In this document: positions 9,842 through 18,465 of the stretch, in pieces
Layout of the letters: every line of letters starts with the position of its first letter
Position numbering within the stretch: position 1 is the first letter of the stretch
DNA from: Acidobacteriota bacterium
GTDB lineage: Bacteria > Acidobacteriota > Blastocatellia > RBC074
Direction of reading: 5' to 3'
Length of the DNA stretch: 64,000 nt
NCBI GenBank assembly: GCA_018269055.1
Contig: JAFDVI010000054.1
Location: 1 to 64,000 of the forward strand
Made by a program: the position numbers and the translations under genes
The notes under the pieces: generated by a model
Told to the model about the DNA's origin: nothing
The model's input: the letters and a program-made list of their open reading frames with translations, nothing else
The model's database searches: none

Positions 9842-11140
9842 ATGCTATACAGCCTTCTTTACACCCTGGCCTTTTTCGCGCTCCTGCCTTATTTCGCGTA
9901 TCAAGCCATTTTCAATCGAAAATATCTGGGCAATTTGAAAGGGCGATTGTGGCTCTCTACGGTCGCAGTGGATTCGCGTCCCGCGATCTGGCTGCACGCG
10001 GTTTCAGTCGGCGAAACGCTGGCGGCAAAGCCTTTGATTGCCGCATTGCGCCAGCAATTCCCGAATCATCGGCTGGTGGTTTCGACAACGACTATGACGG
10101 GCCAGGCCGTTGCTCGACAGCAAATCGCTGAAGCCGATACGGTTTTTTACTTTCCGTTTGATTGGCGCTTTACCGTGCGCCGCGCGCTCAATGCCGTTCA
10201 GCCGGAAATCGTGGTGTTGATGGAATCCGAATTGTGGCTGAACTTCCTGGTCGAATGTCGCTATCGGCAAATTCCAACCGTCGTCGTTAACGGGCGAATT
10301 TCGGATCGTTCGTTTCCGCGTTCGCAAAAGTTCGGCTTCTTCGTCCGCAGGCTTTATGGGTTGGCGGCGCGGTTTTTGATGCAAAGCCAACTTGATGCCG
10401 AACGTGCGATTCAACTTGGCGCGCCTGCTGATCGAGTAAGCGTCAGCGGCAACTTGAAATACGACATTGCCGATCCCACTCAGTCGCCCAAACTGATCGA
10501 AACCGCCAGGCAATTGGACGGAACGTTTGCGCTCAGCCAAACGCCGTTGATTGTCGCGGGCAGCACCAGCGAAGGTGAAGAGCAAGTGTTGCTGGCGGCG
10601 TTTGCTGAATTACAAAAAATGCCGGGAAGGGAAGCGACTCGCCTGTTGATCGCTCCGCGTCATCCGGAACGGTTCGACACCGTTGCCGATCTCCTTACCG
10701 CTTCGGGCTGGAACTTCGCCCGGCGTTCCTTGGCGAACGAATCGGCTCCAAATGCGGAAATCATCTTGCTGGATTCCATCGGCGAACTGGCAGCGATTTA
10801 TCGGTTTGCTTCGGTCGTATTTGTCGGCGGGAGCTTGGTTCCGGTCGGCGGCCATAACATTTTGGAAGCTGCCCTGTTTGCCAAACCCATTGTTGTCGGC
10901 CCGCACATGCACAACTTCCGCGAAATCTCGAAGGAGTTTTTACGACGGGATGCGCTGATTGAACTGAGAACAACGGAAGCCAACCAACAAATTCGCGAAC
11001 TCAGCCAAACATTCGCCGAGCTGCTCAGCGATCCGCATCGAGCCGAAAAACTTGGCGCAAACGCTCACCAAGCCATCGAAGACAATCGCGGCGCGACAGC
11101 CCGAACCGTTGCCGCAATTGCGGAATTACTTGCGCAGTAA
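9842..11140 (+). CDS. waaA: 3-deoxy-D-manno-octulosonic acid (Kdo) transferase
   Basis: WaaA (GT30) transfers Kdo from CMP-Kdo to lipid IVA in the inner leaflet of the inner membrane. The 432-residue protein has the N-terminal membrane anchor (LLYTLAFFALLPYFAYQ), the first GT-B half with IWLHAVSVGE and a second half with FVGGSLVPVGGHNILEAA, a family signature for nucleotide-sugar binding. The start at 9842 is preferred over an ATT/ATG-like start inside the AT-rich repeat upstream. Its presence implies an LPS-bearing outer membrane. The 3' end overlaps the convergent dtd gene by 15 bases. Confidence 0.93.
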   Translation: MLYSLLYTLAFFALLPYFAYQAIFNRKYLGNLKGRLWLSTVAVDSRPAIWLHAVSVGETLAAKPLIAALRQQFPNHRLVVSTTTMTGQAVARQQIAEADTVFYFPFDWRFTVRRALNAVQPEIVVLMESELWLNFLVECRYRQIPTVVVNGRISDRSFPRSQKFGFFVRRLYGLAARFLMQSQLDAERAIQLGAPADRVSVSGNLKYDIADPTQSPKLIETARQLDGTFALSQTPLIVAGSTSEGEEQVLLAAFAELQKMPGREATRLLIAPRHPERFDTVADLLTASGWNFARRSLANESAPNAEIILLDSIGELAAIYRFASVVFVGGSLVPVGGHNILEAALFAKPIVVGPHMHNFREISKEFLRRDALIELRTTEANQQIRELSQTFAELLSDPHRAEKLGANAHQAIEDNRGATARTVAAIAELLAQ

Positions 11141-11581
11141 ATCAACCGTATCCAACCAGATCGTCACCGGCCCGGAGTTGTGGATTTCGACCAGCATGTC
11201 GGCTTGAAAAACGCCGGTTTCGACCTTGAAACCTATCGCGCGCAATCGTTCGACAAACTTTTCATACAGCGGGACGGCCAGTTCGGGGCGAGCGGCGTCG
11301 GTGAAACTCGGCCTGCGGCCTTTGCGGCAATCGGCGAAGAGCGTGAATTGCGAAACGACCAACATCTCGGCTTTCACGTCCAGCGCGGACAAATTGAACT
11401 TGCCTTCCCCATCGGCGAACACGCGCAAATTGGCGATTTTGTTGGCAAGCAATTCGACCTCGGCTTCGGTGTCGTTCGCGCCAACGCCGAGTAACACGAC
11501 ATAACCTGCGCCGATTTCGCCTGCGATGGTTCCTTCAACCGAAACTTTGCCTTTGGCGACTCGTTGCAAAATGGCTCGCAT
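11126..11581 (-). CDS. dtd: D-aminoacyl-tRNA deacylase
   Basis: DTD hydrolyses D-amino acids from mischarged tRNA. The 151-residue protein has the full family length and both active-site motifs: SQFTLFADCRKGRRPSF and, at the C-terminus, NSGPVTIWLDT with the Gly-cisPro pair that excludes L-amino acids. The ATG at 11581 overlaps the stop of the upstream M20 peptidase gene by one base (TGATG), so the two are translationally coupled. A GTG immediately before it is possible. Confidence 0.95.
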   Translation of the reverse strand: MRAILQRVAKGKVSVEGTIAGEIGAGYVVLLGVGANDTEAEVELLANKIANLRVFADGEGKFNLSALDVKAEMLVVSQFTLFADCRKGRRPSFTDAARPELAVPLYEKFVERLRAIGFKVETGVFQADMLVEIHNSGPVTIWLDTVDLLRK

Positions 11582-12846
11582 CACTTCACTCCCACAATTC
11601 CCAAGGCAATCAACAACGCGCGTTGTGTGCCAATGTGACTGTTTGTCGTGTCGAAAGATTCGTCCAACGAATGCGCGCCTTTGCCGCTGCCTCCACCGTC
11701 AATGGTGATGGCGGGGAACTTCAGGCTGATGGGAATGTTGGAATCGGTGCTGCCCGACCGGAGCTGCGATTTGATGCCGAGCGCCGCATCGGCCAAGAGC
11801 GCGGTTTTGACGATCATCGAATTCGGGGACTGAAGCCCAGCCGGGCGCTGGCTGACAATTTTCAGGTCAACGGTGATCGGGATTTTGTTCGGACGCGCCT
11901 GGTTTTCTTCGTCAACGGCTGCCTGTACGGTTTGTTTGAAACGGGCTTCCAACTCGTCCAATTCCGCGGCGCTTTCCGAACGCATGTCCACTTCCATCCA
12001 GGCGGTGTGCGCGATGGAATTAACTGAAGTGCCACCTTCGATTTTGCCTACGTTAAACGTGGTTTTGGGATGTTTGGGGACTTCGAAGCGGGAAATTTTC
12101 TCGATGGCTCGACCCATTGCGTGGATCGGCGAAGGCAACCCGAACGCGCCATAACTGTGTCCGCCTGGACCGTGAAAGGTCGCACGGTACCGAACCACGC
12201 CGACCGCCGTGTTGGTCATGCTCAAGCCAACCCCGTCCACGGAGATAAAATGCGTGGCGCGACCCTTCAGCTCTTCGTTGAACAAATGGCGAACGCCGCG
12301 CAAATCGCCCAAGCCTTCTTCGCCAACGTTGGCCACGAAAATGATGGTGCCTTCGATTTCGATCTTCGCGTCATTCAGCGCGCGCGCCACAGCCAGAATC
12401 ACGGCCAGCCCACGGCAATCATCGCCAATTCCCGGAGCTTTCAAAATCGAACCTTCGCGCTTCACCTTGACGTCTGTTCCTTCGGGGAAAACGGTGTCCA
12501 GGTGCGCAGCCAAAACCAACACGGGGGCAGAACCTTTGCCCGGACGTTCGCCCAGCACATTGCCGACTTTGTCCAAGCGAACGTTTTTCAAACCGAGTTC
12601 GGTGAATCGTTGTTTGAACCACTCGCCGCGTTTTGCTTCCTGAAAACTCGGCGCGGGAATTTCGCAAACGTTGATCTGTTCGTTGATGGTGTTGGTTTCT
12701 GTCGCTTTCAGATATTCAAGCGCCTGTTTGACTTTCGGCGAATCGAAAATCTGTTTTATCGTCGCTTCGGCGGATTGCGCGGCGACAGCGATTGAAAAAC
12801 AAACGAGCATCACGGCGATGCTCAGGGAACGGAAGAACGCTTTCAT
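11581..12846 (-). CDS. Exported M20 family metallopeptidase (peptidase T-like)
   Basis: This 421-residue zinc aminopeptidase or carboxypeptidase has an N-terminal signal peptide ending near VAAQ (residue 24). Metal-ligand motifs of M20 enzymes are visible: AAHLDTVFPEG (His, with nearby Asp), GIGDDCRG (bridging Asp), NVGEEGLGD (catalytic Glu plus ligand Glu), SVDG, and the C-terminal AHSLDESFD (last His). The dimerisation lid lies between about 215 and 330. It probably trims peptides in the periplasm. It is coupled to dtd downstream by a one-base overlap. The substrate cannot be read from sequence. Confidence 0.88.
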   Translation of the reverse strand: MKAFFRSLSIAVMLVCFSIAVAAQSAEATIKQIFDSPKVKQALEYLKATETNTINEQINVCEIPAPSFQEAKRGEWFKQRFTELGLKNVRLDKVGNVLGERPGKGSAPVLVLAAHLDTVFPEGTDVKVKREGSILKAPGIGDDCRGLAVILAVARALNDAKIEIEGTIIFVANVGEEGLGDLRGVRHLFNEELKGRATHFISVDGVGLSMTNTAVGVVRYRATFHGPGGHSYGAFGLPSPIHAMGRAIEKISRFEVPKHPKTTFNVGKIEGGTSVNSIAHTAWMEVDMRSESAAELDELEARFKQTVQAAVDEENQARPNKIPITVDLKIVSQRPAGLQSPNSMIVKTALLADAALGIKSQLRSGSTDSNIPISLKFPAITIDGGGSGKGAHSLDESFDTTNSHIGTQRALLIALGIVGVK

Positions 12847-12880
12847 TGTTTGAGGTTCCTTTGGTTGTTGGAAAAGTCGG

Positions 12881-12976
12881 TCAACTACGAATTAACACAA
12901 ATGACCACGAATGTTTTTCGCCAACCCGCATCAACAAAACTTTGATTCGTGATGATTGGTGAAAATTCGTAGTTGA
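12881..12976. repeat. Inverted repeat, 13-base arms
   Basis: TCAACTACGAATT (12881-12893) is mirrored exactly at 12964-12976, enclosing about 70 AT-rich bases that contain shorter CACGAA/TTCGTG pairs. It sits between two minus-strand genes and looks like a small palindromic intergenic element; no coding content was seen. Confidence 0.5.
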
Positions 12977-12987
12977 ACCAAATTGCT

Positions 12988-14193
12988 TTAGCTATATCGC
13001 CGCCGAGCTTTGCTGGCGGCTTTTTGCGAAACGTGGAGCTTGATGCCTTGTCGTTCGGCGAATTGTTGAAATAACGCATAAAACGCTTCGCGATCGCGCG
13101 TGCTGATGACGGCTGCGGCGTCGGCGGTTTCGATGGCGTATGGGTATCCGTTGCCAACGACGATTTCGGCGCGGACGATGTCCAAAACCTGATCCAGCAA
13201 TCCTTGCCGATAAATCCACATGGGAATTTCCAACCGCGCAGGCGGCGATTGGGAACCGGTTTTCAGGTAAATGAATCCGATGAACTGTCGCTGCGCTTCG
13301 AATTCCTCCAACACACTGGTTTGTTTTTTGTCGGCGGTTCCTCGCTTACAAATGAACAGGGGAGTTCTGTCGCCCCAATTGAGCAGCGTATTCACCAGTT
13401 CCGCGTCGTGAAGCTGCCGGGCTTCGGCCAGGCCAAAACTCTGGCTGAGCATTTTGGTCAAATCGCGCGCGTCGCTGGAATCTACATACCCGATCAGCGG
13501 AATGCTAGTAGCTTCGGAGCATTGCAGCAAGTTCAGCATGGCGTTGATATGTCGTTCGCGCATGCTTCCCTGCAAACGGTCGGCAAAGGAAATCACCAGC
13601 GAACTGTCGAACAGCGCAACCGGTAATGGCGATTGTGCATCGCGCGTTGCCGCCAATTGTTTCATCCGTTCGCACAATTTGCCGGTTTCTATCTCGAATC
13701 GGCGGGCATTGATTTTCTGTTCGGTGCGTTCGCCATCGCGGTCAGCTTTCAAATCTTCGGGTGTCAGAATTTCCAGTTCAATGTCTTTGACATAGCGCCC
13801 TTCCGCGGTGTGGTGGTTTTCAAACCAGGCGACCTGCACGGCGGCGACCGGAATGTTGAAACCGGAATGCGGCGGAATCTGGCTGCCGTCAACGGCCAAT
13901 GTGGTGTGATTGAGCAACAGGCGGTAAGCCCAATCGCGCGCTTCGGCGTGGTTGTTCCAGTGATGGGGAAATGGAAGATTGAGCCTGGACGCGGTGTCGA
14001 ACTCTTCGGTCGGCAAGGCTCCTGGAAACTCCTTGTCTTTCAGCAGGGCTTCAAGTTCGATGCGCGATAAACTGCTGAGCGACTGTAGTGCCTCTCGAAA
14101 CACCTCCGATTCATCGCGCAACTCGCCTTCGAATTGATGGAATTTCTGCCGCTTGTCGTTCAGTTGGGCCAGAATTTTGTCTCGTAAAATCAT
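12988..14193 (-). CDS. NurA-domain nuclease
   Basis: This protein of about 401 residues has the NurA fold. The N-terminal acidic motif AVDGSQIPPH supplies a metal-binding Asp. ALFDSSLVIS gives the second conserved Asp in a DxS context. YPYAIETADAAAVISTRDRE near the C-terminus fits the last conserved block. NurA is a 5'-3' exonuclease and endonuclease that normally works with the HerA ATPase in end resection; no herA is adjacent. The ATG at 14193 (MILRDKILAQ) is preferred over an upstream frame extension to 14277, which is low in conserved content. A coiled-coil-like stretch follows the start. Confidence 0.82.
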   Translation of the reverse strand: MILRDKILAQLNDKRQKFHQFEGELRDESEVFREALQSLSSLSRIELEALLKDKEFPGALPTEEFDTASRLNLPFPHHWNNHAEARDWAYRLLLNHTTLAVDGSQIPPHSGFNIPVAAVQVAWFENHHTAEGRYVKDIELEILTPEDLKADRDGERTEQKINARRFEIETGKLCERMKQLAATRDAQSPLPVALFDSSLVISFADRLQGSMRERHINAMLNLLQCSEATSIPLIGYVDSSDARDLTKMLSQSFGLAEARQLHDAELVNTLLNWGDRTPLFICKRGTADKKQTSVLEEFEAQRQFIGFIYLKTGSQSPPARLEIPMWIYRQGLLDQVLDIVRAEIVVGNGYPYAIETADAAAVISTRDREAFYALFQQFAERQGIKLHVSQKAASKARRRYS

Positions 14194-14388
14194 GATGGTG
14201 TGTGAATCGCTGCGGAGTTTCGCAGAGCCGTTTCGCGGCGTCAAAGATTTTGCCGACATCGGGCGAGAACGCGGCAAGGGTTGATAATGCTGGCTTTACC
14301 TGCTTGCCAATCCCGGCGAGCCTGTGCTAGTTTCTGGCCTGCTTTTCTACCTTTTCCAAAAACATCTAAATTTCCTTGGAGGCCCGGT

Positions 14389-14730
14389 ATGACCATTAAA
14401 GAGCGTGTGAGCGGCAACGTAACGATTCTTGACCTGGATGGCAAGATTACTCTCGGCGAAGGCGATGTTCTGTTGAGAGATACGGTTGCCAAACTCATTG
14501 ATAACAAATCGGTAAACGTAATTCTCAACCTGGAAAACGTTTCTTATATGGATAGCGGTGGATTGGGCGAAGTGGTGCGAAGCTATACATCTTTGAAAAA
14601 TGCTGGTGGCGACGTGAAATTGCTTAAGGTCGCAAAACGGATCAGCGATCTTTTGACGATCACCAAACTGTCCACAGTGTTTGATAGTTACGATAGCGAA
14701 GCCGAAGCGATTGCCAGCTTCAGCAAATAA
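14389..14730 (+). CDS. STAS-domain anti-sigma factor antagonist
   Basis: This 113-residue protein consists of a single STAS domain of the SpoIIAA/RsbV type. The conserved DSGGLGE segment in SYMDSGGLG holds the Ser that a cognate kinase anti-sigma factor would phosphorylate. It should switch partners to release a sigma factor or regulate a signalling module. The ATG follows TTGGAGG at a good distance. No RsbW-like kinase is adjacent. The isolated location and the sequence (KERVSGNVTILDLDGKITLGEG) match the stand-alone STAS proteins common in this kind of organism. Confidence 0.9.
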   Translation: MTIKERVSGNVTILDLDGKITLGEGDVLLRDTVAKLIDNKSVNVILNLENVSYMDSGGLGEVVRSYTSLKNAGGDVKLLKVAKRISDLLTITKLSTVFDSYDSEAEAIASFSK

Positions 14731-14731
14731 C

Positions 14732-14759
14732 GCGGATTGCGGATTGCGGATTGCGGATT
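14732..14759. repeat. Four tandem copies of GCGGATT
   Basis: Perfect 7-base tandem repeats begin 2 bases after the STAS stop codon. Related GCGGATTGCGGA sequence appears on the opposite strand upstream of ptsH (about 35160-35193). Confidence 0.75.
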
Positions 14760-14836
14760 GACTTCGTTCAGTTCGCCTTCTGCAATCCTGCGGCATCTTT
14801 GCACAGTTCACACACGTTGAAATCCGTAAGCCGCGA

Positions 14837-16021
14837 CTACCTCGCCGTTCCGTATTTTTTCAAAATCTCAACTGTTTTTTCGATAGGGAGCGCTTCGACC
14901 GTATTGCCGTTTCGCCCGGTGATGGTTGTCGCGCGAAAGAGCGAATTGTAAATCGCTTCTTCGGTCGCTTCGACCACGGCTTGAAACAGCGGAGACATCG
15001 CTTCGTTGCCAAGCGTTTGGGTGCTTCGCAAGGATTCGCTGGCGCGAATGCGGTTTTGCTTCGCCGTGCTGAAGGCGATGACGTAATCGCCGCTGCCATT
15101 GGTCGAAGGGGAACCGGTTCTGGCCAATCCCAACATAGCGCGTTCAGCCAGCCGTCGCAGGTTGCGGTGATCCATCGGCGCATCAGTCGCCACAACCATC
15201 ATGATCGAACCGTCGGCCCAATCGCTGACCGCGATTTCAGAATTTTGATGTTGGCCGATGCGCCTGCTTTCCAGTTGCTCTTTCAAGTAAAACTTACCCA
15301 GTTCGCGCCCGACCGGCGCGCCATTGATGGTCAGCACGCCGCCGAAATTCGTCTGCACCAACACGCCGACCGTGTATGCGCCAAGGTTGGCAGGCAGCTT
15401 TCTGGATGAGGTGCCGATGCCGCCTTTCCAGCCAAATGCCACTGTTCCCGTTCCCGCGCCAACGGAACCTTCGGCGACTTCGCCAGAACTGGCGGATTTG
15501 AGCGCCGCGAAAACGTCATCGCGTCCGATGTGACGGCCCCGAATGTCGTTCAGGAAGCCGTCGTTGGTTTCGCCGACCACCGGATTGACCGACCGAACTT
15601 GTTCGTTGCCGGGAAGCTCCAGCATCCAATCCATCAACGCGTCAGCGGCGCGCGGAACGTTCAATGTGTTGGTCAACAAAATGGGCGTTTCAATTTCGCC
15701 GAGTTCGTTGATCTGTGTTGATCCCATCAATTTGCCGAACGCGTTTCCGATGTGAACTGCTGCGGGAACCTTTTCCTGAAACAGATTTCCGCCGTGCGGC
15801 AGAATCGCCGTCACGCCCGTGCGAACATCGGAGCCTTTGATCAGAGTCGTATGACCGACCAAGACGCCTTCAACATCCGTGATGGCGTTGTTTTTGCCCG
15901 TGGGCAAAATCCCCACGACGATTCCCAGGTCACGCGCACGAGGGCGCGATGATTGATTTTGCTGTTTCGGCATAAACGTAAGGGGTAACACTACGGCAAA
16001 GATGATCCAGGCGATTCGCAT
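14837..16021 (-). CDS. P1 family peptidase (DmpA/L-aminopeptidase type)
   Basis: This 394-residue N-terminal-nucleophile hydrolase has a short hydrophobic leader (MRIAWIIFAVVLPLTF). The core begins with RDLGIVVGILPTGKNNAITDVEGVLVGH. The self-cleavage and nucleophile region is the STNGSGDYVIAFST segment, where the Ser after Gly would become the new N-terminus of the beta chain. DmpA enzymes release N-terminal L- or D-amino acids from amides and peptides. The start at 16021 is chosen because the leader begins there; the longer open frame upstream has no conserved features. It is divergent from the TetR/RND operon. Confidence 0.87.
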   Translation of the reverse strand: MRIAWIIFAVVLPLTFMPKQQNQSSRPRARDLGIVVGILPTGKNNAITDVEGVLVGHTTLIKGSDVRTGVTAILPHGGNLFQEKVPAAVHIGNAFGKLMGSTQINELGEIETPILLTNTLNVPRAADALMDWMLELPGNEQVRSVNPVVGETNDGFLNDIRGRHIGRDDVFAALKSASSGEVAEGSVGAGTGTVAFGWKGGIGTSSRKLPANLGAYTVGVLVQTNFGGVLTINGAPVGRELGKFYLKEQLESRRIGQHQNSEIAVSDWADGSIMMVVATDAPMDHRNLRRLAERAMLGLARTGSPSTNGSGDYVIAFSTAKQNRIRASESLRSTQTLGNEAMSPLFQAVVEATEEAIYNSLFRATTITGRNGNTVEALPIEKTVEILKKYGTAR

Positions 16022-16191
16022 AATTTGGTAACGATTTGCAGGTGAAAGTGATAGGCAATGTTTTTTGCCCTTGCGCCTTTCACAATCATAGGCCGACCGG
16101 CGACAAACCCGCAATCCGGGTTTGTCTGCTAAACGCCCCTGTAAAAATGCCGTCTTGACAGCTCTGTCCTCAAGAATAAAATGACCGCTTA

Positions 16192-16203
16192 AAACAATTG
16201 TTT
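16192..16203. promoter_or_regulatory. 12-base palindrome upstream of tetR-type gene
   Basis: AAACAATTGTTT is a perfect palindrome 37 bases before the TetR start codon. It is well placed for an autoregulatory operator of the TetR-family repressor. This is an inference from position and symmetry only. Confidence 0.4.
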
Positions 16204-16239
16204 GAATTTGATGAATTGACCATACGGAAAGCGTAAAGC

Positions 16240-16962
16240 ATGAAACTGACAAAACTTCGACCAGCGAAGTCCGAAGAGCAGATTACCGAATGCGGGAAGG
16301 CATTCAGCGAACTGGAAACGCGACAGCGTTTGCTGGTGGCGGCGGAAAAACTGTTTGCCGAACGCGGCTTTGCTTCAGTTTGCGTTCGGGATTTGGTCAG
16401 CGAAGCCAAGGTCAACATTGCGGCGGTCAATTACTACTTCGGCAGCAAGGAAAATTTGTACTTGGAAACTTTACGCTATTCTTTTCGCAATTCGCGGCAG
16501 GCATTGCCCAGGCTGGAAACCTTGTTGAAGCAGGCGCAGGCGGCAGGAACTAAAGAAGCCGCACAGGCGGGGATTCGCCGTTACGTGGAAGAATTGATGA
16601 ACATCATCTTTCTCTCCGGCGAAACATCCTGCCACACGGATTTGATGGGACATGAAATGAGCAATCCGACAGCGGCGCTCGATATTGTAGTGGAAGAATT
16701 CATCTCTCCCATTTTCAAAATTCTGGTGGCGTTGGTTGAACAGCTTCGACCGGATTTGGCTGAGGCCAGGGAAGCGAATCTGGCGGCGATGAGCATTCTG
16801 GGGCAATGTTTGAACTATTCCCTGGCGCTACCCATCACGCTCAAACTGCTGAAAAAATCCCAGATGACATCCGGGTTCGTCAAAAGGCTATCAAAACAGA
16901 TTTCCGACTTTTCACTCACTGCGTTATCAATCCCACAACTGACTACCTTAGAGAAAACCTGA
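16240..16962 (+). CDS. TetR/AcrR family regulator (CerR-like C-terminal domain)
   Basis: A 240-residue repressor. The N-terminal helix-turn-helix (about 28-75) includes RLLVAAEKLFAERGFASVCVRDLV and VNYYFGSKENLYLE, a textbook TetR signature. The remaining helices resemble the DUF1956/CerR ligand-binding domain (about 105-220). It lies immediately upstream of an RND adaptor-pump-channel operon on the same strand, so it probably represses that operon until an inducer binds. A 12-base palindrome at 16192-16203 may be its operator. Nearly 200 bases separate it from the adaptor, enough for a second promoter. Confidence 0.88.
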   Translation: MKLTKLRPAKSEEQITECGKAFSELETRQRLLVAAEKLFAERGFASVCVRDLVSEAKVNIAAVNYYFGSKENLYLETLRYSFRNSRQALPRLETLLKQAQAAGTKEAAQAGIRRYVEELMNIIFLSGETSCHTDLMGHEMSNPTAALDIVVEEFISPIFKILVALVEQLRPDLAEAREANLAAMSILGQCLNYSLALPITLKLLKKSQMTSGFVKRLSKQISDFSLTALSIPQLTTLEKT

Positions 16963-17155
16963 TTGGTCGTTACAGCAGTTCGCCACATCATCAGCACCAG
17001 CAAGCCCAGAGAGATTAAAGAGCGCGACACCAATCTGTTGTAACCAAGATACCTGCTCTTTCATACATCAATAATACATGTAGTTGCTTTACCAATTGGA
17101 CTGACAAGTTCGGAATCGGCGTGTGTGCCGTAAACGAACAATAAACGGAGAAGGA

Positions 17156-18448
17156 ATGAGAACAACATCGAGATACAAATTGACAGTTGCAATGGCTGTA
17201 TGTCTGGCAGGCGGAACGCTGCCGGCAACAAGCTGTTCAACATCCAAACCCCCGGCACAGGCGATGGCCATCACCAACGTCGAAGTTGTCGAAGTCGAAC
17301 AACGAGACACGCCCGTATACAGCGAATGGATTGGCACACTGGACGGCATGGTCAATGCGGAGATCAAAACCCAGGTGACGGGCTATTTGCTCAAACAGCA
17401 TTACACCGAAGGTTCTTTCGTCAGAAAAGGGCAATTGCTGTTTGAAATTGATGCGCGCCCTTTCCAAGCCGCGTTGGATCAGGCGAAAGGAAAACTGGCC
17501 GAGGCAGAAGGGCAATTGGCGCAGGCAAACGGGCAGCTTTTGCAGGCGCAGGCCCAAGTCGCGCAGTCCGAAGCGGATCAAGGCAAAGCACAATTGGATG
17601 TAAACCGGTACGCGCCACTGGTCAAAGAAAAAGCGGTCACCGATCAGGAAATGGACAACGCTGTGCAGGCGAATCTGGCAGCCAAGGCAAAGGTCGAAGC
17701 TTCCCGGGCAGGCGTTGAAACCGCCAAAGCCGCGATCATAGCGGCCAAAGCCGCGATTGAATCCGCCAAAGCCGGAGTTGCCACCGCGCAACTGAACCTG
17801 AGCTTCACCAAAATCATTTCGCCGATTGACGGCATTGCGGGACTGGCCCAGGCGCAGGTTGGCAATCTGGTCAGCCCCAGCGGCAACAGCCTGACGACAG
17901 TTTCGACGGTTGACCCGATCAAGGTTTATTTCACACCCAGCGAACAGGAATATCTCAGCTACACCCGGCGCAACCCCACCCAAAGCGCGCGGGACGAAGC
18001 AGGAAAACGATTGGAACTGCAATTGGTTCTGGTGGATGGCACGACCTATCCGCAAACAGGGAAGTTTTATGTGGCGGATCGCCAGGTGGATCCGAAAACA
18101 GGCGCAATTCGTTTGGCGGGAATTTTTCCCAATCCGGGAAACGTTCTTCGTCCCGGTCAATACGGGCGCGTCCGGGCAGTGACCAGCTTGAAACAGAACG
18201 CGCTGATGGTTCCGCAACGAGCCGTGACTGAGTTGCAAGGACGGCATCAAGTGGCCGTCGTCGGCAACGATAACAAGGTCAGCATCCGGCAAGTCAAAGT
18301 TGGAGAGCGCGTCGGCCCGTTGTGGATTATCGAAGACGGTTTGCATGCCGGAGAGAAAGTCGTTGCGGAAGGAACGCAGAAAGTCCGGCCTGACACCATT
18401 GTGAACCCGAAACCTTACGTTGCGCCTTCGCCAACCCCGGCGGCTTAA
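17156..18448 (+). CDS. RND efflux periplasmic adaptor (membrane fusion protein), lipoprotein
   Basis: This 430-residue MexA/AcrA-type adaptor has a lipoprotein signal with the cleavage Cys in ATSC (near residue 26). A lipoyl/biotinyl-like domain (about 60-95, [25 protein letters not shown]) flanks a long Ala/Gln-rich alpha-helical hairpin (about 100-215), then beta-barrel and membrane-proximal domains ([20 protein letters not shown]). It bridges the inner-membrane pump and the outer-membrane channel encoded immediately downstream (17-base gap). The ATG at 17156 follows GGAGAAGG. The upstream frame start at 17123 is less likely. Confidence 0.92.
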   Translation: MRTTSRYKLTVAMAVCLAGGTLPATSCSTSKPPAQAMAITNVEVVEVEQRDTPVYSEWIGTLDGMVNAEIKTQVTGYLLKQHYTEGSFVRKGQLLFEIDARPFQAALDQAKGKLAEAEGQLAQANGQLLQAQAQVAQSEADQGKAQLDVNRYAPLVKEKAVTDQEMDNAVQANLAAKAKVEASRAGVETAKAAIIAAKAAIESAKAGVATAQLNLSFTKIISPIDGIAGLAQAQVGNLVSPSGNSLTTVSTVDPIKVYFTPSEQEYLSYTRRNPTQSARDEAGKRLELQLVLVDGTTYPQTGKFYVADRQVDPKTGAIRLAGIFPNPGNVLRPGQYGRVRAVTSLKQNALMVPQRAVTELQGRHQVAVVGNDNKVSIRQVKVGERVGPLWIIEDGLHAGEKVVAEGTQKVRPDTIVNPKPYVAPSPTPAA

Positions 18449-18465
18449 TCGAGAGGACCAACTTC

